From Doryteuthis pealeii (Eukaryota > Mollusca > Cephalopoda > Myopsida > Loliginidae): DNA of 64,000 nucleotides. Location: positions 50,223,884 to 50,287,883 of the forward strand of contig CM042142.1 of assembly GCA_023376005.1 (NCBI GenBank), written 5' to 3'. The notes below the pieces were generated by a model that worked only from the letters and a program-made list of their open reading frames with translations, was not told where the DNA came from and ran no database searches. Both the position numbers and the translations under genes were made by a program. Positions within the stretch are counted from its first letter, which is position 1, and every line of letters begins with the position of its first letter. Positions 28,601-41,906 of the stretch are shown here, piece by piece.

Positions 28601-29629
28601 ATCCCTCTGCAGAGGTGCAGTCGGTGCATTCTAATGCCCTAGCTGACAGGGCAGTTGGTTGGTTGGATTTTACAGCATGTTAACCCTAGTTGGGTTATTT
28701 TATGCTTATTATTTATTTTGTTTATCAAACTCAATTTTTTTGTAAACACATTTTTCAAATTTTTTCTATTTATTTTTAAGTAGGATCAGGATATAACTTG
28801 TACAAGGTTTTTCTACTTAAAACTATCAAAAAAAATCTCTACAAAATCACTTAATATACTTACTGTCAGTGTCTGTTTTACACCAAGTAATATTCTGGAT
28901 AATACAACTGTAAATAATGGCAACGTGGCTTTCACTGAAATAGAAAACAGGAAAAAAAAATATTAGATATAAAAAACAATTATATCATACAAAAATGGGC
29001 ATCTATACATATATAAAGGGCAGTTGTATGTATGTATGCCCAGAGGAAATTACACAATTAAAACAAAGTATATATATATATATATATAGATCATTTCTCC
29101 GGAAATTTGATCTCTCAGTGACCGAAAGATACATACATTCCTATGTATTTAATAGTTTTAAAAAACACCAGTCCCCGCATCAGCTGTCAGTGGGCGAGGG
29201 GATAAGATATCGGACTACCATGCGGTCAGTCTGAGTTCGACCCTACCCAAGGATAGTTGTGTCTAGCCACACTGAAGAGGCATGATATGCCAAAACACGT
29301 GTCTGTGGATGACTTATTAATATATGCTCCCATAAATTTGGTAATGAGCTCTCTAATTGGTAATTTAAATTAACGCTCACTACTAAGCAAATAAGCAATG
29401 ATCATTTCTCCGGAAATTTGATCTCTCAGTGACTGAAAGATACATACATTCCTATGTATTTAATAGTTTTAAAAAAAACACCAGTCCCCACATCAGCTGT
29501 CAGTGGGCGAGAGGATAAGATATCGGACTACCATGCGGTCAGTCTGAGTTCGACCCTACCCAAGGATAGTTGTGTCTAGCCACACTGAAGAGGCATGATA
29601 TGCCGAAACACATGTCTGTGGATGACTTA

Positions 29630-29680
<51 letters not shown>

Positions 29681-32600
29681 CATACATACATACATACACA
29701 CAGATTCACTGTCTCCAGAGCTTGCCTTTTGTGCCAAAAAATGAAGATTTTATTTATATTCAAAGATATCTAAAGATTAAAATTTGAATAGTAAGAGAAA
29801 GGAAAGTCATTAGCAGTGTCCATGATTAAAACATAAACAAATCAATTATGGAAGACCAAAACAATCAAGGAGTCTAACTTTCTTATCCTCCCCACCTCTA
29901 CCCAGGTGATGCTGGTAGCCACTTTTAGTTTATAATATAATACTGCTGTTCCTACAAAATACGATTGTTCTTGCAATAGCCTCTGGTTAAGAATGAGACC
30001 GTCCAAATGAGTGATGTCACCTCAGCTAAATAAATGGATTGTACCATTTTTATTATAAAGTAAGATAGGGAAGAAAAAGGATGCTACACAGAAAAAGATA
30101 ATAAAAAAAAAGAAAGAGAGTAAGGGAAAGATAAAGAGAGGGGGTGAACATGCGGAAGCGATAACACTAATCTGTTTCAATTGAAAATAATGAAAGGATG
30201 AAAAGAAAGAAAGAAAAGAAAAGAAGTGAGAGAGAGTTAAATCAAGATTATTATACTTTTTACATATTGGGCTATTTAGTAATAGCTCTCAAGTAAACAT
30301 ATATACCGTTGTAATAATTAAATTATTATATTGTTGTATATCCATAGTTAGTCCAGTTATGATTACAGTTAATATAGGTTTGGTTTGTTTTACGGCATAT
30401 CAACCTCATTGGGTCATTTAATGCCGATTAAGTTTTGAAATAAATTCATTCTTAATTGATACTCAATTTTTTTTATAAATACATTTTTCTATTTAACCCA
30501 TAGATGGAACCTAACAGGTACTACCACTTCGGATCAGAATGAACCAGGGAGCAATGGTGATGAAGGGGTGCTCCACATTCCCCAAACCTCCAGAACTGGA
30601 ACCTCACCGTCAGATAGAGTTTAACTTCATTCCCAGGACATGTAGCACCCATATAAGAAGGATTGGGGTTGCCATAAGGGCAATAGGGTTGGGGCAATCA
30701 TATAGGTGCTAGAGCTTGATGTGGTCAGCCGATTGATCGGAGGGGGCCTCTCCGACTGCCTGTCTAGCCCAAGAAAAGCCTAAAGTGGAATATTGCAAGT
30801 CATGGACTGCTCAGCCACCTGGGTTCTATCCTTAAGCATCACGGGTGGCCACCCACAGCCAACAGGTGGCCCCATTGGGGGAGCCTTACCCCTCTGCAGA
30901 GGTGCAGCCGGTGCATTCTAATGCCCCAGATGACAGGGCGGACAGTTAATATATTTTCAAAAGCAATTATCTACAACTAAAGTGACAAAAGTATTTACTT
31001 ATTCAGTTTTATCTATTAATAATGGAGATTCGCTTCCAGGTTTTTGTCTGTAACAAAAACCATGCCACTGCTTAATGTCACTATACTCAAAATCGTCATA
31101 ACATAGAATAAATACACTCAAAATTTGAACATGCAACATTAGACAGTCCTCATTGTTTTTTAAAACAAGTTTTAATAAATACATGACTGGTATTATATAT
31201 CTATATATAGTTTGTTTTATTTTAATACATATTTAAAGTTTACATTTCAAATTGTTTTATGAATTTGATGATTTTACTTACTTAGGGTATAAACTCGCTG
31301 ACATTGAATTTTTAACTCCCACCCCTCAGGCAATATGTTTCAAAAATCTATTTTTACATCGCCCAGAGGGCGTTTTTTATTTTGTACTAGAGTATATAAA
31401 ATCTTTGATATAAAGCACTCATTTGTTTGTTCAAAATATTGTTTTTTTTTTCTTTTAGCATATTAGACATTAATAGGATCTTTAGGGTGTGCCCAGTTCA
31501 GAATATAATGGTTGGATTATCAGAGTTGGTCATTCTTGGATGTGGGAAATAAAAAGAGATATCAGATGCAGACAGTAGCTAATAAATTCTATTTATTAAT
31601 AGTATTAAGTTATCTGAAATTCTTAAATGAAGCTTCCAAAGGCTAATCCGTAAGGCACTCTTACTGTTCCAATGGCTTCCAACGACAGGGGTAGGAGTTC
31701 AAATCTTATCAGTAGCTTGTTCTTTATTCAGAGCCATGGTGCTTACTTAATGTTGTAGAGAAGAGATGATACCCCCTATGAAATGGAATGGACGGCACAA
31801 GAATGAGTCAGCTAGAGGCCGTGGTGTAATGGTTAGAGTCGTAGGAGATGGACTCGTCGACCAGAGTTCAAATCCTGAACGAAACTACAGTTCACATAGC
31901 GCTAATAACATTGAGAAAGGTATGAATCCTCCAGCTCTGGGTAAATGGTAGGACAGACTGGGCTCTTTAACCTTGGTTAGGCAACCAGTCTAGGAGAAGA
32001 AAACTCTGAATTCAAACCTGTTAAACTCCACTTGGAGTAGTCACTACTAGAATAGGCTCAGTCCTAATTAGTGATCTATTTCACTAAAAAGATTCTTGTA
32101 TCGCTTTATCAAAATAAACCATTTTTTCATTGTAAGTTACAATTCTAGTTATTATTTAATATAACAACTCCAGTAACATTACAATACTTAATAATCATAA
32201 AGAAATATAAAAATGAGTTGGTTGGCTGGTTGGTTGGATTTTACAGCATGTCAAGACTTGGGTTATTTTATGCCGAAGATGTTTTTGTTTTATTCATTCT
32301 TGTTGGGTAATTAATTTTTTAAACTTTTTTTTTAAACACATGGTTTTAAAATCATTTTTTTCATCTATTTAACCTATAGATGGGACCCTAACATGTACCA
32401 CTCTAAGTCAGAGTAGACATGGGAATAATGGCAATGAAGGTGTACTTCCCACTCCTCAGAGCTCCATAAATGGAACCTCACCCCTAGATGCAGTTTAACG
32501 TCATACCTAAGATATTAAGAACCTAAATCCAAATATCTATTTGACCCATAGATCAAAATGATTTGGTTAGTCATTTGGTTTAATGGCATATCAACCCTTG

Positions 32601-35600
32601 TGGATTATTTAATGCCAAATCATGATTTATTTAAGAAATAATTTCCATTAACTTCATATGTATCAATGAAAATTGGTAGAAATAATTTCCATTAACTTCA
32701 TGTGTATTATAAATTGGTAGAAATAATTTCCATTAACTTCATATGTATCAATGAATTGGTAGAAATAATTTCCATTAACTTTATGTGTATTTATAAATTG
32801 GTAGAAATAATTTCCATTAACTTCATGTGTATTTATAAATTGGTAGAAATAATTTCCATAAACTTTATGTGTATTTATAAATTGGTAGAAATAATTTCCA
32901 TAAACTTTATGTGTATTTATAAATTGGTAGAAATAATTTCCATAAACTTTATGTGTATTTATAAATTGGTAGAAATAATTTCCATAAACTTTATGTGTAT
33001 TTATAAATTGGTAGAAATAATTTTCATTAACTTCATGTGTATTCATGTATTAGAATAAACTGCTGGTTGACCCTCAGCCATTGGTTTCTAGCAACAATAT
33101 GATAAAAAGGGATAGATGTTTGCCATAAGAGCAATTTGAAGAATATGGTTGAGACAATCATATAGTTGCCAGGGCTTGATATGACCAGCTGATTGATCAA
33201 ATGGGGCCTCTCTGGCTGCCCATCTAGCTCAAGCAAGGGCTGAAGAGGAAAATATGTTTAACCTCACTAATTTTGAGCAATAATTTTTTTTCTTTTTAAA
33301 AATGACAATTTAAAAAGATGAAAGAAAATACTAGTCAAAATTAACAAGGAGAAAAAGAGTAGTTTTTTTTAATAAAATAAAAAATATTCAATATCTTATT
33401 ATAATGGAGATTGTGTGTCTGTATATAACTGAAACTATATCACTACTCAAGTCACAATTCTTAGTTATTTACATTACATTTTCTATGATTTTATTTTCAT
33501 TTAAAGCTCAATTATTAATAAAATTGTTTTACATTATTAATACTGTTGGCCTTATCTACATACTAATAACATGCATTGAATTTATATATACAATAAAATA
33601 GCGGTCTACAGTGTGAACGGAAAGGCTAATTTGCATATTTATATTAAAAATTTGATTTTAATAAATATGTGCTTAGTATTATTGATTTCTAATTGTTTGG
33701 CTTTATCTTGATGAATATGATAAAAAATCTAGGGGATAAATCTTAAAAGAAATTGATTAACAAGAAAAAAATAATAGTAATTTTATTCTTTACTTCCTAT
33801 TTTAACTAAATAGTTAGATTAGGAAAACTTAGCAATGAAAGACAGGAGTGATGGAAGAGTAAGTTTCAGTTGTTCTATTTTACAATTATACCCTCTCTGT
33901 CTTAAATCTTTTTATCTACATTATTATTTAGTTTCATTAGTCTTTCTAATTTGATATAATATTTTATTACACTAAAACTTAAATACTTGAGCCTGACAGA
34001 GGGTGGATATATTTGCTAGTATTAATTAAAAATTATCTTTAAAATGTCATTGTCTCAAAGGATTTGTAACAAGTTGATGATGACAGTGATTAAACAAACA
34101 TACAATTAGCTGATAAAAATACCACCAATGGGATGAAATAGGACTTAATTAACTGATAGCAGCTTTTAGCAGAAACTATAAACATCAATTTACAAACATA
34201 ACTTGTCACAAATTAGCTCATACATTAACTCTTAACGTCCTATACTGCCTCATTCTACCCGGAGAGAAGTCACATTCGTTTTCCTAATCAAACCCAAATG
34301 ATAGCCTTTGTTTAAATGTAATATTAAACATATTTAGAAGTCTTTGATTTAAGGGAAATAACAGGTAACTTTAAATCAAAAAGCCATTTTTTTTATAAAT
34401 CCTTATAGGAATGGGGCTCTGGACTTAGAAAATTCTCAACAGGATGTTAAGAGTTAAACTTAATATTTGCAATGTTGTTTTTTGTTTTTTTTCTTCACAA
34501 AATGAATTCAGTGTCTGCTCTTTTCTAATATACCTACAGAGATGCTGATAGGTACGCATCCTGCATCCCTGACGCATAAAAATCTAAAAGGATGCAGAAA
34601 AATCGCATCCATGTGTTCCAGTGTTTTTTTTTTTTTTTCTTCCCCCACAATTTCCAGCTAACTGTAAAGACATTTCAATATTTTCTTGGAAACGAATTAC
34701 ACTGTATGGGGTACAAGGTAGGGGTTAGATGGCTTTAGTTGTTCATGAATAAAAACTATAATTTATTAAGAAAATTTAGTTGGGACCCGTCAAATCTCTC
34801 GGCGACTCATTTAAACCAAATATATGCATCCCAGGACGCACTAAATTAAAAAGCTATCAGCATCACTGTACCTATATACAGGGTGTCTATAAAGTCCTGT
34901 AGCCGATTTGTCATATAACAAAAAAGATGGCAGTCTTGTTGAAATGCAATAATCAAAAATGTACATAAAAAATAAAACTACAAGAGTTGAATATTTATAT
35001 AGTTTTTACTAAATGATTCTATCAGTTGTACAACGTGAGTTATTAAGTTTTAAGATTTAAAACTACTGCAACACTTTATGTATACCCTGTATGACTAAAA
35101 GTTCTCTAGTACAAACATGTCAAACTGAGTAGCTCCCTAGGGCCCCATGGATTACATATGTATGTCATGAGGGCTACACATGACAACTAAGTCTTTAAAT
35201 CCTTCTTCAGAACAAAGTGATGATTGCTATCCCTAATTTCTTTATTATCAACTGAAAGCCAATATATACATATGTAAAAAAAAAAAAAAGGAAAAAAAAA
35301 AAAAAAAAAAAGATTTTTGTTAAAAATAAAGGACAAAGACTATTACTGACAGAGTTCAAATAATAAAATGTATAAGTGTTACTGTCACTTTTAATTAGAG
35401 CTATGTGTTGATTGAAAGCAGAAGGCAAGAAGAAAGACTCACTCCCTTTTATTGACTGGGTTAACCTCCTCCTTCCATAACTCAAAGGAAGCGGTGAGAG
35501 ACAATGTGTTGATAACAAACTGTTTCTTAACAATACATTACCCTAACGAAAACAAACAGCCGTTTTCGTTTTGGAAAAAAAAAACCCCTAAAAACCCAGG

Positions 35601-37212
35601 GGTAAATTAAAAAGCACCATATGAGAGTGCAGTATGCATGTGGGCCGCACCTGTGCTTGCTGCGGGTCGCGGGTCACGTGTTTGACATGCCGGACCATAT
35701 GACTTTTAGGCACCCCTTTTTGATCTCGATTATGAAAGGACATGTTTTTCATTTACACCGTCAATATCCAGTTGTTTTAACAGACGATTTTTAGATTTTT
35801 TTTTTTTTTAATTATAAAACTAACCCCTAACCCTAACAAACAACCGGATATTGACGGTGTAAATGAAAAACATGTCCTTTCATAATCAAGATCAAAAAGG
35901 GGTGCCTAAAGGTAATATGGTCTGACATGCCTGCTCTATCAATTCCAGGCCAATTAGTAACTGAATTAAAATTTTGTGAAGATTGCATTTGCACAAAACA
36001 TCATTTTCTAATCATCCAAATTCTCAATGGAGATACAAGGAAATGCTATTTAGAATCTTTCACTCCTTTCTAAATAGAAACATCAATATCATCATGGACA
36101 GCTGTTAACTATGTAATGCTATCTAGAAAGAAAAAAACTATTTACCCAAACTGTTAACGACAGGTAAGATTTGACAAAAGGTCACAAGTATGAGGCATCC
36201 AGTGAGGATTGAACTCACTTTTCAGTAGTAATGAATCTGCAAGACTAACTTGCTAACCATTACACCACAATGAGAAATACTGGAATTCTAATTAGAATTC
36301 TTCACTTTAAATTTAATTCATACAGTATTAAACAAGATGGAAACTTGTCAGACATAAGACGTCTGACAAGTTTCTTTTCGGTCTTTTCAAGTTTTCAGGA
36401 CAATTTCTTAATATCAGGGTGGAGTATGTTGATTATTACACCAAAATTTTCATCCCTAGTACTTTCAGTACTCCAAAGGGCCATCATCAGGAGTGGAGGT
36501 AATTGAGTGTGTTCCTGGTTCTATTTAAACACAGAATGTGGTTAAATGAATGAGTAGCAGTAGGAGTAAGTAGGAGGGGGAACTCACAGAAATTATATAA
36601 AAGGGTATCAGGATTTACATATAAAGCATGTTAATCATAAAAGTTATTGTTGTGGGAAATATAATTGGCAACCTGGACGAGACTGTTTGCATTTCACTTG
36701 GCACTAATACACATGGAAAAGGCATGAATCCATCTGTTTTTTTATGCTGAATTTGAGTCTTGTTTAACGGCATATCAACCTCTGTGTGTCATTTAATGCC
36801 AGAAAGGGTTATATAGAATGTTTTTACATATGGATTTCAGTCTTTAGATTAGCGGTTTCATGGTGGTATTCTGTTATGTTTGGTCAGATCTTGTTGAAAA
36901 GGTTGCTTTTTGGGTTTGTTTTTTTTTAAAGAAAATATAAAATTTCTGGGTTTGTATTTTTAAAGAGGTCTTTTAATTTTTTTGTTTGATAATATTTAGT
37001 ATGGTTTTGTCTTAGACTATTGCAGTTTAGGAGGATGTGTTTAATAGTGAGCTCTACCTTGCATACTGGGTCATCCTCCCTTTTTAAAAGGTGAGAATGA
37101 GTGATGGTGGGTGCACAGCTATGCTGAAAAATAGTTTGGCAGACTGAGTATTTTAGCCTTGGTTAGGCAACCAATCTAGAAGGAAAACTTTGAATTTGGA
37201 GGGGTTGGTTGG

Positions 37213-37255
<43 letters not shown>

Positions 37256-37511
37256 AACCCTTCTTCACAAGCAGGATGTAACACAAAGTCAATTTATTTA
37301 GTGAAGTTTAACAGGCTTGAATTCAGAGTTTTCTTTCTCCTAGACTGGTTACCGTACCAAGGTTAAAGAGCCCAGTCTACCCTACTATTTACCCATAGCT
37401 GGAGGGAGAATAGTTGGATGCATACCTTTCCCAAGGGTATTAGTGCTATGTGAAATACAAACAGCCTCATCCAGGATTTGAACTTGTTTTGCCATGTCCA
37501 TTTCCTATGAC

Positions 37512-37551
<40 letters not shown>

Positions 37552-39951
37552 TAAGAAAACCAATTTGGTGGAGTCTTTATATGTTCATTACTACGTTTCA
37601 TTCTGTATGAGCGTCATCAAAAAATGATTTGGAAAACTTTTTTAAATTTTAGGAAATGATATATCCGGGTTAAGGGATATATTATGAAGTTGGTATATTA
37701 TCGCAGTAGTAGCTGGTACGTCGAATAGTGGTACGTCGAATAGTAATACGTCTTCCGAGCAGTCGTGGTGTAGTCTGGCGAGTAAGTTTAGGCTGGTAGG
37801 CTTAGGCTTAGGCACTTGTACCAACACAGTGTTGAATATTTATACATGACACTGTCCAATCAGATTATAGTGAGGGGGTACCAAGGTATTTACATATTCA
37901 TTACATCAGGAAAAATACTGAAGAACATTACTGCCTTTGAGGTTGCCATGGTTGGTTGGTTTTTGGTTGGTTGGGTTTTACGGCATGTCAACCCATTGGG
38001 TTATTTTATGCCGATAAAGTTTTGAAATAAATTAATTCTTAATGGATACACAATTTTTTTTTTTTATAAATACATTTTTCTATTTAACCCATAGATGGGA
38101 CCCTAACAGGTACTACCACTCCGGGTCAGAGTGGACCAAGGAGCAATGGTGATGAAGGGGTGCTCCACTGAGGTTGCCATGGCAACATACTGTACACAAT
38201 GTAATAATAAATATAACACTTGCTTTTTCACATCTTATTCTTTCTCTATTCTATTGCATATTTTAGCCACATATTTATTTATGCTATGATAACATTAACT
38301 ATCACTAGAGGAATAAAACAAGTGTAACAGTTATTGTTATAGGAAATGAACTCAACATGCCGAGTTCAAATCCTGGATGAGGCTGGTTGCATTTCATATA
38401 GTACAGACCAGCAGCCAAAGATTAAAGACAAGAGAATTCTTTCCAAAATGATAAATGATAAAACGCTTCTTGAGGAAAACCAAAAACCTAAAAATTCCTA
38501 AACCCAAACATTACCACTGTTAATTACGCAAGGTAGCACCAGGTGAATAAATTACTGTCACCTTTCTTTCATATCACTTTCTCCATCATACCCCCCCTCT
38601 CTCTCTGTCCTTATAATTTTGCTCTACTTAATACAGCATTTTGAGCACTTTCTACATATATAAATTAGGTACCAACCTACTTCAGTCAGAATTATCCTGA
38701 TGAACCATTCAGGTGAAACCAAGGTAGGTAGTGTCTGACTCATTTAGCTCCTTATAATTTTGCTCTATTTTGCCCATTGAGCACATCATTTGAGTTTAGA
38801 AAAAATATATATATATTATGAAAAAATTGAAAAACACAAGTTCATAAATGAGTAATGTTTATTTCGCTCACGCAAATAGACTGACCGACCGACCGACCGC
38901 AAAACAAAAGGGTCTCGAAGATTTCTTATTTTCTGTGATACTTTTATTTTTTTTCCTCAAACTAACAAAAGCCCCGATGAAGATCTATTAAAACAAATCG
39001 AAACACTGCAGCATAAGCAAAATAAACATTACTTGTTTATGAGCTTGTGTTTTTCAATTTTTTCATAAAATTACATACTGTCGGATTCACTTCCACTTTT
39101 TCCTAACACATATATATGTGAAGAAAAGGAAGTGAATCCAACGGTATGTAGTATATTAAGAAAGATTGAAAAAACACAGGTTTAAATGAGTTAAGTGGTG
39201 AGTTTATTGGCTGATGCTGCAGTGCTTCGATCTATTAATTAGATCATCTTCAGGGTATTTGTTGGTATATGGAAGGTAATACAGTCTCATACTCACACCG
39301 TAAAAGAGAATATTTGACGTCATATTTCAAACCGTCTTCTTTTTTCAAACTTCAAATTTTAAACAGACTGATAAACAAGGACTATCACTCGCTTTTCTTG
39401 TTATTCTGTGCTAAAAAAATTTTTATTACCTTCCATATACCAACAAATGCCCTGAAGATGATCTAATTAATAGATCGAAACACTGCAGCGTCGGCCAATA
39501 AACTCACCACTTAACTCATTTAAACCTGTGTTCTTTCAATCTTTCTTAATATACTACATATATATAATAATATATATTATATATATATATATATATATAC
39601 TTTCAAAGAAAGAAAACATAACAAACCGCTATTTGGCTATTAGAAATTTATTTTGACCGGAACTCAAATGATCCTAGTCTCATCAGATAGCCTACTACAT
39701 AATGACTGGGAAAAACTTAAATAGAGAAAAACTTTTTTTTCTCTTTTATAATACCAATGAAAACTTTCCTCTTTGAATACACCTACATAAAACCTTAAAT
39801 ATGATAACAATAATAATAACAGAATAACAATCCTTGTATAAATCTATAAGTTTTCATCAACATAAGCATGCATTGTGGATGTACTGGAGATATTGATGAT
39901 CCCAAATAGAATTATCCCCTACATACCAGTCAGTTAGATACATTACATATA

Positions 39952-39994
<43 letters not shown>

Positions 39995-40605
39995 AGATGT
40001 GTAAAAAAGGTATCAAGATTTTTTTTGCACTTTTTGACACACTTTGTATTCTGAAAAAAAAAACAAAAAAAAAAAAAACGTTCCATTCATTCTTCATTTC
40101 TATCTTGGTAAATACAGCTTTAAACTTGGTACTATTTGACACACCTTGTATTCTGAAAAAAATTAATGAATGGAACTTTTTTTTTTCAGAATACAGGGTG
40201 TGTCAAAAAGTACAAAAAAATCTCAATACTTTTTTGACACACCTTGTATATGACAATGATATGGCCAATAAATTTAATAAATGTAAATAAAGAAAATGTT
40301 GAAAAAATAAAACAAAATGTACACTAATGTACACTCATTAAGTTATAACTAATATCAACCAAGACTTCTTTCTTTTTTTTCCCTCTTTCTTTTTTTAAGT
40401 GATTTTTCTTAATCTAACCACATATAGATTTTTCTAAAATCTTATTTAAATATTCAAGGTTTTGGATTGTTTTAACTTTCCTCAATAACAGAGACTACAA
40501 CATCTGGTCTACAAATGACCTACAATGGCACAGAGAAGGAATGTACAATATTCAACATGTTTCACATTCCAGTCTTATTTTATTCTTTTAGTTAGTTTTT
40601 ATATC

Positions 40606-40644
<39 letters not shown>

Positions 40645-41867
40645 CAAAACAACATGTTGTGGATAAAAAAAAGAAGAAATAATACTTCCAAAAAAGTATT
40701 ATATATTTGATTATCTACCCTTGATTAAATCTCTTTGACCCCCACTCCATCTTTTAATATTAAGAAAACCTCATTATTATGGAAATCTAAATCAGCAGCA
40801 GTCAGTGTAGAAGCAGACTTGAAAAAATTCAGTCTCTTTCTCAGACAACACAAAAGGTAGGAAGAGGTAGAATTGTTGCATTATGGTAGTAGGGAAATAG
40901 AGAAGTTTTAAAAAAATCAATATATATAAACAGACCCCACACACAGATAGGAACGGAGACAGTGTGACTGACCATCCTTTATTCCATCTGAAGCTGACAA
41001 AATACAGTCAGGATTAGATTAGATCTAAGGATTTTTAGGTTAACTTAAATAAACAATAGATTCAGAAAAGGAAGGGGAGCAATGCAGGTGACCAACCATA
41101 AAGAAAGTGTGTAGGTATTCTACCACGACTATACAACAGAATCACAATTTGATTATGTTGAAACCAGATATAGCGTAAGAGTTTAAGCGGCAGAGTAGCC
41201 TATTGTCATTATCAACTGGACAGCTAGGGAGTCTATCCCCTTTTCACTAGGAATTCTTATTGCATATTCTCCATAGAATATTCTGTTGAACTCGGTTGTA
41301 ACAATGGTATATAAAATGCAAACAGAATCATTTAGGATTTGAACTCAGAGTCCACTTCCTATGATGATAACCATTACACAACAAGCTCCTCTATTTAATG
41401 ATATAAAAAAATTTAAAATAGAGAAAAAGAAAAAAGAAAAACCCATTTGTCAAATTTGTTGTGCATTCATAATTAGAGAGCTCATCTCCGATCAGGTCAA
41501 CAACTGACTGGAATTAAAAAATCCCAGTTTACCCTACTATTTACTCATAGCTGGAGAGAGAATAACTGGATTCCTACCTTTTGAGAAAGGTATTAGCCCT
41601 ATGTGAAATTCAAACTGCCTCATTTAGGATTTGAACTCAGAAAGCTGAATTCATTTTCTACAACAATAACCATTACACTACAAACACTACTAATTAGTGA
41701 TGCCAACATGCAAAAAAAAAAAAAAAAAAAAAAAAAGCACATTCGTCGACTGTTCTACATTCATAATTATAGACGCCAATCTTTATAAAAGCATCATCCC
41801 AGAAATATACAATTAAACTTTTATTTACACAAAGAAATTTTAAAGTGGGCTAGACTTCTTATCTATT

Positions 41868-41906
<39 letters not shown>

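Larger units (their letters stand above)
29089..29632 (+). mobile_element. Retrozyme-like direct repeat: tRNA-like box plus hammerhead, 311-bp period
   Basis: Two ~232-bp direct repeats (29089-29320 and 29400-29632) separated by 79 bp, period 311 bp. Each has GATCATTTCTCCGGAAATTT, then CACCAGTCCC, a tRNA-like stretch GTGGGCGAGxGGATAAGATA with B-box-like GAGTTCGACCC, then a hammerhead domain, then GATGACTTATTA. (AT)n flanks both ends. A transcript across both units, cut at the two ribozymes, would give a 311-nt unit. Known analogues: Schistosoma SINE-like elements with hammerheads, animal retrozymes. No protein is encoded. Confidence 0.85.

Noticed and set aside
29539..29773. Tyr/Ile-rich frames on both strands
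   Set aside because: Translations of the (AT)n(ACAT)n microsatellite next to the hammerhead repeat.
36340..36500. Minus-strand CTGATGATGG followed by CTGAAAG, and a GAAACTTGTCAGAC hairpin
   Set aside because: No hammerhead-compatible stem I or III can be drawn; treated as an undefined repeat end.
37560..37640. Minus-strand TTGATGACGCTCATACAG...GAAACGTAG
   Set aside because: First core base is U, stem II does not pair and no stem I is seen.
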